Assembly: GCF_026151205.1 (NCBI RefSeq)
Contig: NC_087075.1
Location: 13,343,628-13,407,627 of the forward strand
Direction: 5' to 3'
Length of the DNA: 64,000 bases
Source: Bolinopsis microptera
Lineage: Eukaryota; Ctenophora; Tentaculata; Lobata; Bolinopsidae
Both the position numbers and the translations under genes were made by a program. The notes under the pieces were generated by a model, which saw only the letters and a list, made by a program, of their open reading frames with translations, was not told the DNA's origin and did not search any database. Below, one piece after another: positions 49,901 through 60,500 of this stretch; the stretch's first letter is position 1; the number at the start of each line of letters is the position of its first letter.

Positions 49901-50990
49901 ACTAAGAACTAAAACAAATTCAATTAGGAATTGAAAGCAGTCTTCATTACGAAATTTAATACACATATGACTCGCTCCATGCACGAACAAAATTAAAATA
50001 ATAGACCGAATAGAAATTACATCAAAGATCAATTAACAAGTATATTAATTGAGTGTATCATTAATTAAGTCCTCCAAATCCAGAGCACTGGAAGAGAGAG
50101 CTGGGTTGAGTGATAAGTGAAGAAGTGAAGAAAGCTCATTATAATGATTACGTGCACATGTTACATGCTAGTGGAATGAGTATACTAGTATAGATACACC
50201 TGTAGGTACTTCAAGTGGCTTTCCAGAGGCTGATGAAGAGGGTGATGGTCTTATATTACAGTATTTCGGTTGTAGTTGGAGCTAGGAGAGAAAGCATAGA
50301 GGTCCACATGAGAAGTTATCCGTCTGCTGAGACTGCTGTTGGCACGGCAAGACACTGATATATTTCACATTCCTTGCTGTTGGATGTTCTTCTCTTCAAA
50401 AAATCCGGTCACCATCCTCACGCACTCACTAGATGATTTAGTTGCTACAGGAACTAACTGGCAGGCGATTATTAATCTTCGATGCTGGCTCTATTTTCCT
50501 AAAGAGTGGAGAAATGGTAACAGGCTTCACTCCCTATTCCACCCACTGAACGGTCTCCTCAAACACATCTAGCTCATACCCCAGGTTTTTCTCAAACTTC
50601 TTTTTCTTTTCTATAGTAGACCTGTTTCTCATAAGATATATGAATGTAACAGCAGGAATTTCATCCCCGACATGTTATATAATGAATATCTGTACCTATT
50701 AAGCTCATTCCTTGTGATTTTGCTCACAAATTGATGTGTTTATTCTATTCCGTAGCAGCTGTGCGCAAATATCCAACAGATGAAATATATCTAATGGATT
50801 TTTAAAAGTCACCTCATGATATCTGTCAAATAAGATGTACTTATGGCTTACTGGGCGACGCTCAGCCAGCACTGTCATTCCACCGAATCTCTATCTATGA
50901 TTATGGACATAAATATAATAGCCTGAGGTCCCCAGGTAACTTGTGGCTTAACTTGGTTACAGGATGGTCTCTAGGGTTGGATTTCACAGT
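46985..50990. other. 4-kb interval without a recognisable gene
   Basis: AT-rich DNA. It contains (ta)n runs at about 48402-48419 and 48608-48626, small inverted words (atatcttgtatata / tatatacaagatat) around 48550-48640, and a local duplication of ttaggaaagaaaaatttttt near 47887-47930. A minus-strand frame at 48727-48960 begins MMREGYQCLGFLLLCYSHL, which looks signal-peptide-like, but nothing else supports a gene. A diverged copy of the dispersed repeat at 23015-23100 lies at about 50845-50942. Confidence 0.4.
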
Positions 50991-51237
50991 TTAAGCTTTG
51001 TGGTGCCACAGCTCATCGAAGCTTATGAGGCCGCCGGATTTGATGAATTGCGGGATCTCCGGTTTTGAAGAGTCTGCCAGCTTTCCTCCGTATGGTGGCA
51101 GCATACCAGGGAACTGCTTCTCGGCATAGCGGGCCACTTGGGGAGCAAAGTCCACAACAGATATTGACGGAATATGCTGCCATGATCTAAGGAACTGAAC
51201 GTAATCCGATGCCCCTTCATGCAGGTAGAGGACCTTA
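50991..51237 (-). CDS. HMGXB3-like gene fragment, 3'-most piece
   Basis: Minus strand, 82 codons ending at the TAA 50993-50991: VLYLHEGASDYVQFLRSW, then HIPSISVVDFAPQVARYAEKQ and GGLISFDELWHHKA. The D-Y-V-x-x-L-R ... V-V-D-F-A-x-x-V-A-x-x-A pattern fits the C-terminal (KDZ-like) region of large cysteine-rich proteins annotated in invertebrates as HMG domain-containing protein 3-like. It is collinear with the pieces upstream on the same strand (53161-52898, 53671 and above). Whether it is spliced to them or left over from a broken copy cannot be told. Confidence 0.45.
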
Positions 51238-51339
51238 AACCCTACACATATTCATGTGGACACATAACTGTGAGAAGTCCACCACTCTTCCCAGCAATCT
51301 GTACAAACTTTTTAGTGAACGAATAGTGATCTGTGTTGT

Positions 51340-51730
51340 GTTCATGATCTTACCATGAATCAGGTTGAGACTGAGTTATCTGCCTCGGGGCTGCCCCTAC
51401 AATATCCACCAAGGGGTGATTCAACTATGCTAAAACATGCGATGGAAAACAAACGCATTCCACTGAGTGTAATCCACTCGTGTGTAAGACGGAATGTCAG
51501 TCAAATCCCTGTTAAAACGTATTCCATCGAAGAAAATCTGCACCCACTGTAACCAGGGCAGTTGGTTACAGAAGGAGGCAGTGACGACTGTTGACATACA
51601 TGTTAAGTTCTGTTTCACCTGTCAGACTCCATATCGATACACATTACACAGATGTCTCGGAAGGGTGTTCACTGTTCAATAACAACAACCATACAATTGT
51701 AGACTGTCAGCTTCTGGAAACCATCTTCAC
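51340..51730 (+). pseudogene. Inverted duplicate of the HMGXB3-like cysteine region
   Basis: Plus-strand copy of the minus-strand region 53790-54190, with a few substitutions: NQVETELSASGLPLQYPPRG, ENKRIPLSVIHSCVRR, then in the shifted frame KKICTHCNQGSWLQKEA and KFCFTCQTPYRY, then NNNHTIVDCQLLETIFT. It is cut at 51730 by a LINE fragment. Both copies carry the same frame change, so the duplication postdates it or the frame change reflects splicing. Confidence 0.65.
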
Positions 51731-52160
51731 CAGACTGGCATTGTTTGTTGCTACTGTGGAGTCAATACTTCTTTATGGTTCTGAAACGTGGACGTTGACA
51801 GAGCAATTGAAGAAACGCATTGATGGCTGCAACACTAGAATGATAAGGATGGCACTAAATGTGGATTGGAAGCAGCGCAAAACCAACAAAGAAGTCTATG
51901 GCAACCTACCGAGAGCAACCATGAAGATCCAAGAGCGCAGGATGCGACTAGCAGGCCATATCCACCGGCACCCAGAACTAGTCGCAAACCGCTTGCTACT
52001 CTAGGAACCAACTCATGGGGTACGGAGTAGGGGGAGACCAGCCATGACTTATGTTGATAGCCCACGAGCTGACACGGGTCTCAACGACACTGGAGAAATG
52101 AGCAGACTTATGGCGGATAGAGTTCTATCCAGAGACAGCGCATCAATACTCGGACGCTGA
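51731..52160 (+). pseudogene. 5'-truncated LINE C-terminus inserted in the inverted duplicate
   Basis: Reads ESILLYGSETWTLTEQLKKR, IDGCNTRMIRMALN, YGNLPRATMKIQERRMRLAG, HIHRHPELVANRLL, then after a stop RSRGRPAMTYVD. The I-L-L-Y-G-S-E-T-W block and the R-x-R-G-R-P end are typical of APE LINE RT C-termini. The 5' junction is exact: the HMGXB3-like sequence stops in mid-frame at 51730. No clear target duplication or tail was found. Confidence 0.75.
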
Positions 52161-52897
52161 AGCCGCCTTAAGCCCACATCCAGAAAGTTAAAAATTTCCT
52201 CGCAGATACACATTTTCTGTTTTCTGTGGCCCGCTCGCTTCGCTCGCAAATTTTCCTTTTTTGCAATGTCGGCGAGTGAAGCAAGACAGTCTTAAGCATT
52301 CGGAGCTAGGCCCCAGAACATTTTTTTGCGTTTTTGCTTGGCCACATTAAAATCTACAATAACAAAATATCTGAAGTCCTTCAAAATAGTGTATTACAAA
52401 ACGGCTTTCTCCTACAACCCACAAGTAAAACATGGCCAGCTTGCACCATCTGTCGTAGTTATCACAAATTATTATTATATGTGTAATGTGCCTTGCAGAG
52501 TAGAGGCAACCATGTCCTGAGAAATATAGAGTGCATACAACTTAAACTTTCGCACAGACAGGAATTGAAGATATGTTCGCCGCAGGCAAAAATTCTTGAT
52601 GATTTTTCCCACACAGAAGGCCTAGAAGCAATTTGGCAATAGAGATCATTTTCAAACACAGTTTCAAGAACGATTCAAAGAACTGTTAGTTTTTTCCTCT
52701 TTCATTTGTCAACAATTTTGGATTGTTTTTAGAAAATCTCCTCTTTACCCCAGAAAATTCATGGTAAAAAATTCAGATCGTAGACTTTATAAATTTCCTC
52801 TTTGGCACCAAAAATTTCCTCCGAAATCGAAAATTTCCTTGCAGATTATCTGCTATGGTTTCTGGCTGTGGGGCCTTAGGTCAGTCAAGTCAGTAAG

Positions 52898-53161
52898 TCA
52901 GTCGAGTTCTATTATTCTCTCCACCCGTTGTCTCAGTGTCCCCTTCTTGTTTAATTTAAGCATGTCAATCATCCCGTATATGACGTTAGATCCGGGTTTC
53001 TGCTTGGTGATGTTCCACAAGTCATCAAATTGTATGGGGTAGACATCAGGTTTGCCGTCAGAGCCTTTATCTATTGCTTTCACATCAAAGAGGATGACAG
53101 GGGAATGTCTCCCACACTCTCTACAGGACAGAAAGTCTAGAGGTGTCTCCTTCATGCCCAT
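52898..53161 (-). CDS. HMGXB3-like gene fragment, middle piece
   Basis: Minus strand: MKETPLDFLSCRECGRHSPV, ILFDVKAIDKG, QFDDLWNITK, YGMIDMLKLNKKGTLRQR. The C-R-E-C-G...P-V-I-x-F-D-V block is the part following the cysteine-pair region in HMGXB3-like proteins. A TA-flanked MITE (53165-53670) separates it from the preceding piece; removing the MITE brings them together with a one-base frame difference. The downstream end at 52898 has no clear donor. Confidence 0.45.
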   Translation of the reverse strand: MGMKETPLDFLSCRECGRHSPVILFDVKAIDKGSDGKPDVYPIQFDDLWNITKQKPGSNVIYGMIDMLKLNKKGTLRQRVERIIELD

Positions 53162-53164
53162 ATA

Positions 53165-53670
53165 CCTTACAAGACATATTTATGGCGGCCTAATTTGCGA
53201 CGACCGAAATTTTGGCGGTCCGAAAATATGGCGAAATTGAACAAAAACCGTCAAATTTCGGACGTCACAGAAAATAAGGGTATTTTTCATCATTTTTTGT
53301 GACAGTAAGCAGTAAGGAAATTTCTGAAATCGGTAAAATCATGTTCAAACTTAGTCTGTATTAAGACTGTAAGACTTTCATGTTAGCACATACATGTATT
53401 TTAATGCAAATTTAAACTGTATTGCTTGACATTCAATTCGTCATTGGTGTGGTGATAATTTGTCCCAAGATGCCAGAATTTATTTATTTTACTTGATATT
53501 ACTTTTTAGAAACAAAATAAAGCAGTGAAGGCACAGTCATTGAAATAAGCTAAAATAAAAGATAATGCGACGGATTCTATTATGACGACCGAAATTTTGG
53601 CGGTCCGAAAATATGGCGAAATTTTCGGAAAACCGCCACATTTCGTACGTTATAAATATGTCTTGTAAGG
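53165..53670. mobile_element. 506-bp TA-flanked MITE
   Basis: Terminal inverted repeat CCTTACAAGACATATTTAT at both ends, with TA on each side (53163-53164 and 53671-53672). Subterminal blocks gacgaccgaaattttggcgg and ccgaaaatatggcgaaatt occur near both ends (53199-53238 and 53584-53622) in the same orientation. A TA duplication points to the Tc1/mariner group. It splits the HMGXB3-like gene. Confidence 0.8.
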
Positions 53671-54200
53671 TAGATTAAAGAGGAGGAAGGCATCCCTTAG
53701 GGTGTTGGTGGTAAGGTGGGGGCTGTCAGACTCCATTCGGAAAGTATCGACTAGTGTCTTGGATATGGGGTGTCCAAAGGTGGTGAAGATGGTTTCCAGA
53801 AGCTGATAGTCTACAATTGTATGGTTGTTGTTATTGAACAGTGAACACCCCTTCCGAGACATCTGTGTATGTGTATCGATATGGAGTCTGACAGGTGAAA
53901 CAGAACTTAACATGTATGTCAACAGTCGTCACTGCCTCCTTCTGTAACCACCTGCCCTGGTTACAGTGGGTGCAGATTTTCTTGGAGGGAATAAGTTTTG
54001 ACAGGGACTTGACTGACATTCCGTCTTACACACGAGTGGATTCCACTCAGTGGAATGCGTTTGTTTTCCATCGCATGTTTTAGCATACGCTCTACAGTTG
54101 AATCACCCCTTGGTGGATATTGTAGGGGCAGCCCCGAGGCAGATAACTCAGTCTCAACCTGATTCAGGGTAGGATCATGAACAGTAGATGGATTCTTACT
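53671..54200 (-). CDS. HMGXB3-like gene fragment, cysteine-pair region
   Basis: Minus strand from about 54200: NPSTVHDPTLNQVETEL, QYPPRGDSTVERMLKHA, then LSKLIPSKKICTHCNQG, WLQKEAVTTVDIHVKFCFTC, QTPYRY and, in a third frame, TIVDYQLLETIFTTFGHPIS, LRDAFLLFNL. Two Cys-x-x-Cys pairs followed by a Y-R-Y segment and L-L-L-E-x-I fit the region before the KDZ-like part in HMGXB3-like proteins. Two frame changes are needed, so it may be a pseudogene, or small introns may be present. A plus-strand duplicate lies at 51340-51730. Confidence 0.45.
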
Positions 54201-54530
54201 GTCGACATGTTTGCAAAACCTCGGTAAAACTCGGCTTGGTAAAGTTTTTAATTTGTATCGTACATTTTGAACGTTAAGATCAAAATGTACGATAAAATGT
54301 AATTCAAACATCAAGCATTTGTGAGATCAATTATAAACGTTGCATAGAAGATAAACTGAAGTTTCACCCGGGTAACAGCTGATTATCAAGCCTGGAAACA
54401 AGTTATTTAGATGGATTTGAGCATGACGAGTGACGACATATGTAACTCGAGATCACACATAAGCCCGGCAATATCCAAGTAGCCCGATGGCCGACACGTG
54501 TTCACGAACAGTTTTTCCACTTGTACTAAC

Positions 54531-54638
54531 CGATTTGACAGTGCTGCATGTCTTGATAGCAGGTTTTTTGATATCAGGTTTCTTGATAACAGGTTTCTTG
54601 ATAGCAGGAATGCTCTCAATCTTCGGACTACTCTTTGG
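54531..54638 (-). CDS. Candidate small exon of the HMGXB3-like gene
   Basis: Exactly 36 codons between a good acceptor (ttgtttttcag) and a donor (tcg|gttagt): PKSSPKIESIPAIKKPVIKK and on, with four I-K-K-P-type repeats (AIKKP, VIKKP, DIKKP, AIKTC). Disordered, basic. It is on the same strand and 0.35 kb upstream of the cysteine-pair region, and its 108-bp length preserves frame. Assignment to that gene is inference. Confidence 0.35.
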
Positions 54639-55376
54639 CTGAAAAACAATAGTTATTTCAATGAATGTTTATACCAAATGAAAACGAATGTAGGATAGTA
54701 CACATTGCTGCGATAAGTTATGAAGCGTACGTTACAACATTCATACTATAGCTATGTTACATCGATTCTTTGACATTTGACAAGATATACTTACAGGGAG
54801 AAAATCATCCTAGCTCGAACTGTATGTTTCTTGGAGCAATTTGTTCATTTGTGATGAAATATTGTTCCTGGGCAGGTAACAGTTAAATTAAATAAGTTTT
54901 GGAATGTAAGTCAAAACCATGTAAATCTATTAAGTTGATCAACCAAATAATGGCATAGGTGGTGTCCAACCGTGTCCATGTCGATTGGGCGACATCTGTC
55001 CGACAACGACATCTGTCCGACAGCCGAATTAGGGATTTCGGACAGATATCGCTGTCGGACAGGAGTCGTTTTTGGCGACATCTGTCCGAATTTCGGATCA
55101 TATTGTAATTTCGGTTCACATTCGTATTTCAGAAGCTCACGGGTAATCTTCAAATCTTGTGACTTTGCTCCCATTGTTCTAATGCTGATGTGATCCATTG
55201 AGATATGATCCATCGATGATTCGATACATGATTGACTAGTTGAGAACAGGAACGTCAGATCGTGCTAGCCGTAAACTAACAAGCTGGCGATCACATCACA
55301 GTACATATAAGACAGCGGTATGGAGATTAGTTATCGCAATCCACAATTGCAACTAATCTTCAGTTTATCCCTGGAC

Positions 55377-55993
55377 CCAAACAAGGCTCGGAGAACCCTG
55401 TCCTGAATGGCTTCCGATACGTCTTCGACAAACGAAGAGACGACACCACCCACAATTATGACGGTCCATGATAATGGATCTATAATTTAATTTTAATCCT
55501 GTGTAATCCTGTGTAATCCTGTGTAATCCTGTGTAATCCTGTGTAATCCTGTGTAATCCTGTGTAACTGTGTAATCCACCCACTAGAAATATTCGGATTT
55601 CCGAAAGGGTTGCAGAGCCCGCATCTCTACCGTGGACAAACAACTGATCACTCCTACTACAGTACTACTGCCCACCATGCTGAAATGACCGTCCACGTCA
55701 GCAAACAGAACTTGAAAAGAAAAGCTTCTGGTGGAGATCAACCGACGAAATACCTCGTATCTGAATCAGTTGGTGGATTGGGTTATGAATCTAGAGCAAA
55801 GCTTGGTTTCCAGCTATCACCCCTCAACAGAATGGTACAGAGCTGCAGAAAAGCAGCAAACAGACACCCTTCCAACCCTTCTAATCTGGAAACACTCTCC
55901 ATTCCTGCAAACTATATGCTCTCTACTGACAATGAACCAGTGATGCTCTGGGACTCTGGATGGGACGAAAATACTCGACGATCTTTCCTTTAA
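55377..55993 (+). pseudogene. FLYWCH-domain / MULE-type transposase remnant
   Basis: Before the SINE-like insertion: ENPVLNGFRYVFDKRRDDTT. After removing it, the frame continues H-stop-KYSDFRKGCRARISTVDKQL, which fits a FLYWCH zinc finger except that the conserved Trp codon is now TAG and the next Cys is Tyr. After a frameshift: HHAEMTVHVSKQNLKRKASG, LNRMVQSCRKAANRHPSN, LETLSIPANYML and MLWDSGWDENTRR, as in FLYWCH proteins linked to Mutator-like (MULE) transposases. The catalytic part that would follow is absent, so it is a dead fragment. Confidence 0.55.
55452..55575 (+). mobile_element. SINE-like repeat with (TGTAATCC)n tail, copy 2
   Basis: The same body as at 22658 followed by about eight 10-bp atcctgtgta units. 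Flanked by CCACCC (55446-55451 and 55576-55581; CCACCCA if the next base is counted). It interrupts the FLYWCH remnant in frame. This establishes the repeat as a mobile unit. Confidence 0.75.
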
Positions 55994-57291
55994 GGGACTG
56001 CTAAGAAAGCAGATCATATATTATATGGCGGACGCGGAGCATTGGGTAGATCATATCTCAAATTGGAAATGTTACGTATACAAATTAGTGAGTAACAGTT
56101 CATGAGTTCAGATCATGTCTCTAAATGGAAATGTGTGGAAATGTGTTGAAATCAGATGATAATTTCGGACAGATGTCGTTTTTTTTCTGGTACCTTGAGT
56201 CGGACAGATCTCGCTGTCGGACACGAGTCGTGTTACCGACTTACCGACCATGTCACGGCGCAAAGGCTCAGGTCGTTGCACTTTTAACAATAACAATTTT
56301 AATGATTAACTGGTTTAGCTGGCAACCTCTGAGGTATGGATTTCGTCTCTACTACATCGGCTAAAGGTTTACTCTGTGGTTAGATTTGTCCCATTAGCTT
56401 CAATCAAAATCTATCGTGATAGTTAAAGTATTAGGAAATAGTTTGGCCCCACTAAAATCTTGTTTTAAGAAACACCAATAAAAGCAACACTTTTGGTTCA
56501 TACCTTTACGTAAAAAAACATGTAACTTTTCACGTTTGTTATATCAGATATAATGGTCACCACGTCATCATTCTGTCGAGTCCAAGTTCCTGAAATTTAG
56601 ACCCTTTAAAATTAAAATCGATGATATCAATCACAAACAATCTTCCTAACTTAACTTGTTACAATATTTTAATTGCATAACTTGACAAAGACTCACCACT
56701 ACGTTCCCTACTGTAGCTTATGATATCAGTCAGTAACTCATTCATTCAATCGTTTAAAAACTGACTTTCAGCAGACAAAGCTCCAAACTTTTGCTATGCA
56801 GTCTATACAATGTAATTCAGTTAATATAATAATTTTAATAGATCCAAAATTAAATAACAATAAATCCCAGTTTGGTAACACGACATCTGTCCGACAGCGA
56901 CATCTGTCCGACAGCACTATTTTCGTGTATTTGAAGTGATATCTCAAATTTGGCACATAGAAATTTATCCAAACTTGCACAAGTTATTTGTCTTTAAGCT
57001 ATCTTACTATCTAGAAAGTTTCAAGAAAATTGTATCGTTGGATCTCCAGATATATGCTTTGGAACCACTGAAACAACCGAATTGCATATATTTTTTGTGT
57101 TTAAGGTAATATCTTAAACTTGGCACATAGAAACTCGCTCAAACTTACACAGATTATTCGTCCTATAACCAACATACTTTGTGGAAAGTTTTAAGAAAAT
57201 CGTACGGTAGGATCCGACATAAACTATTGTCCAAATAACCTATTTTCTGAGTCGGACAGATGTCGCTGTCGGACAGATGTCGCCCAATCTG

Positions 57292-57501
57292 ATGGTTCCA
57301 ATTAGATTTAGACCTCTTCAGGGAAACACAGTATTCCAGTATATTTATTTCTAGTTCCTGGCATCCAATAATTTTATTTTATTCCCCTTGATGGTTCCAA
57401 TTAGATTAAGACCTCTTCAGGGAAACACAGTATTCCAGTATATTTATTTCTAGTTCCTGGCATCCAATAATTTTATTTTATTCCCCTTGATGGTTCCAAT
57501 T
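57292..57501 (-). repeat. Two satellite units in inverted orientation
   Basis: Two consecutive units of the 99-bp satellite, reverse complement of the main array, lying between the TIR unit (ending 57289) and the motif at 57502. The pair reads tgatggttccaattaga... onward. Confidence 0.9.
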
Positions 57502-57522
57502 GATTGGGCGACATCTGTCCGA
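57502..57522. other. Transposon-end motif at the satellite inversion point
   Basis: gattgggcgacatctgtccg, the same 20 bases that begin the TIR unit at 54983. It sits exactly where satellite orientation switches. The 14 bases before it (tgatggttccaatt) also follow the right end of the TIR unit at 57290. Confidence 0.85.
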
Positions 57523-60500
57523 AAAAATTAAAATAAAATTATTGGATGCCAGGAACTAGAAATAAATATACTGGAATACTGTGTTTCCCTGAAGAGGTCT
57601 TAATCTAATTGGAACCATCAAGGGGAATAAAATAAAATTATTGGATGCCAGGAACTAGAAATAAATATACTGGAATACTGTGTTTCCCTGAAGAGGTCTT
57701 AATCTAATTGGAACCATCAAGGGGAATAAAATTAAATTATTGGATGCCAGGAACTAGAAATAAATATACTGGAATACTGTGTTTCCCTGAAGAGGTCTAA
57801 ATCTAATTGGAACCATCAAGGGGAATAAAATTAAATTATTAGATGCCAGGAACTAGAAATAAATATTCTGGAATACTGTGTTTCCCTGAAGAGGTCTTAA
57901 TCTAATTGGAACCATCAAGGAGAATAAAATAAAATTATTGGATGCCAGGAACTAGAAATAAATATACTGGAATACTGTGTTTCCCTGAAGAGGTCTTAAT
58001 CTAATTGGAACCATCAAGGGGAATAAAATAAAATTATTGGATGCCAGGAACTAGAAATAAATATACTGGAATACTGTGTTTCCCTGAAGAGGTCTTAATC
58101 TAATTGGAACCATCAAGGGGAATAAAATTAAATTATTGGATGCCAGGAACTAGAAATAAATATACTGGAATACTGTGTTTCCCTGAAGAGGTCTAAATCT
58201 AATTGGAACCATCAAGGGGAATAAAATTAAATTATTAGATGCCAGGAACTAGAAATAAATATTCTGGAATACTGTGTTTCCCTGAAGAGGTCTTAATCTA
58301 ATTGGAACCATCAAGGAGAATAAAATAAAATTATTGGATGCCAGGAACTAGAAATAAATATACTGGAATACTGTGTTTCCCTGAAGAGGTCTAAATCTAA
58401 TTGGAACCATCAAGGGGAATAAAATTAAATTATTGGATGCCAGGAACTAGAAATAAATATTCTGGAATACTGTGTTTCCCTGAAGAGGTCTTAATCTAAT
58501 TGGAACCATCAAGGGGAATAAAATAAAATTATTGGATGCCAGGAACTAGAAATAAATATACTGGAATACTGTGTTTCCCTGAAGAGGTCTTAATCTAATT
58601 GGAACCATCAAGGGGAATAAAATAAAATTATTGGATGCCAGGAACTAGAAATAAATATACTGGAATACTGTGTTTCCCTGAAGAGGTCTAAATCTAATTG
58701 GAACCATCAAGGGGAATAAAATTAAATTATTGGATGCCAGGAACTAGAAATAAATATTCTGGAATACTGTGTTTCCCTGAAGAGGTCTTAATCTAATTGG
58801 AACCATCAAGGGGAATAAAATTAAATTATTGGATGCCAGGAACTAGAAATAAATATTCTGGAATACTGTGTTTCCCTGAAGAGGTCTTAATCTAATTGGA
58901 ACCATCAAGGGGAATAAAATTAAATTATTGGATGCCAGGAACTAGAAATAAATATACTGGAATACTGTGTTACCCTGAAGAGGTCTTAATCTAATTGGAA
59001 CCATCAAGGGGAATAAAATTAAATTATTGGATGCCAGGAACTAGAAATAAATATTCTGGAATACTGTGTTTCCCTGAAGAGGTCTTAATCTAATTGGAAC
59101 CATCAAGGGGAATAAAATTAAATTATTGGATGCCAGGAACTAGAAATAAATATACTGGAATACTGTGTTACCCTGAAGAGGTCTTAATCTAATTGGAACC
59201 ATCAAGGGGAATAAAATTAAATTATTGGATGCCAGGAACTAGAAATAAATATACTGGAATACTGTGTTTCCCTGAAGAGGTCTAAATCTAATTGGAACCA
59301 TCAAGGGGAATAAAATAAAATTATTGGATGCCAGGAACTAGAAATAAATATACTGGAATACTGTGTTTCCCTGAAGAGGTCTTAATCTAATTGGAACCAT
59401 CAAGGGGAATAAAATAAAATTATTGGATGCCAGGAACTAGAAATAAATATACTGGAATACTGTGTTTCCCTGAAGAGGTCTAAATCTAATTGGAACCATC
59501 AAGGGGAATAAAATTAAATTATTGGATGCCAGGAACTAGAAATAAATATTCTGGAATACTGTGTTTCCCTGAAGAGGTCTTAATCTAATTGGAACCATCA
59601 AGGGGAATAAAATAAAATTATTGGATGCCAGGAACTAGAAATAAATATACTGGAATACTGTGTTTCCCTGAAGAGGTCTTAATCTAATTGGAACCATCAA
59701 GGGGAATAAAATAAAATTATTGGATGCCAGGAACTAGAAATAAATATACTGGAATACTGTGTTTCCCTGAAGAGGTCTAAATCTAATTGGAACCATCAAG
59801 GGGAATAAAATTAAATTATTGGATGCCAGGAACTAGAAATAAATATTCTGGAATACTGTGTTTCCCTGAAGAGGTCTTAATCTAATTGGAACCATCAAGG
59901 TGAATAAAATTAAATTATTGGATGCCAGGAACTAGAAATAAATATACTGGAATACTGTGTTACCCTGAAGAGGTCTTAATCTAATTGGAACCATCAAGGG
60001 GAATAAAATTAAATTATTGGATGCCAGGAACTAGAAATAAATATTCTGGAATACTGTGTTTCCCTGAAGAGGTCTTAATCTAATTGGAACCATCAAGGGG
60101 AATAAAATTAAATTATTGGATGCCAGGAACTAGAAATAAATATACTGGAATACTGTGTTACCCTGAAGAGGTCTTAATCTAATTGGAACCATCAAGGGGA
60201 ATAAAATTAAATTATTGGATGCCAGGAACTAGAAATAAATATTCTGGAATACTGTGTTTCCCTGAAGAGGTCTTAATCTAATTGGAACCATCAAGGGGAA
60301 TAAAATAAAATTATTGGATGCCAGGAACTAGAAATAAATATACTGGAATACTGTGTTTCCCTGAAGAGGTCTTAATCTAATTGGAACCATCAAGGGGAAT
60401 AAAATAAAATTATTGGATGCCAGGAACTAGAAATAAATATACTGGAATACTGTGTTTCCCTGAAGAGGTCTAAATCTAATTGGAACCATCAAGGGGAATA

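Larger units (their letters stand above)
54983..57289. mobile_element. TIR-bounded unit with GATTGGGCGACATCTGTCCGAC ends
   Basis: Both ends carry GATTGGGCGACATCTGTCC facing inward, followed by further cgacatctgtccgac words. The same words recur inside at 55067-55088, 56164-56224 and 56881-56915 in both orientations. No flanking target duplication is seen (left ...ccatgtc, right tgatggt...). Interior: a FLYWCH/MULE-type coding remnant, consistent with a Mutator-like element, but no intact gene. A third copy of the end motif sits at 57502-57522, at the satellite junction. Confidence 0.6.
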
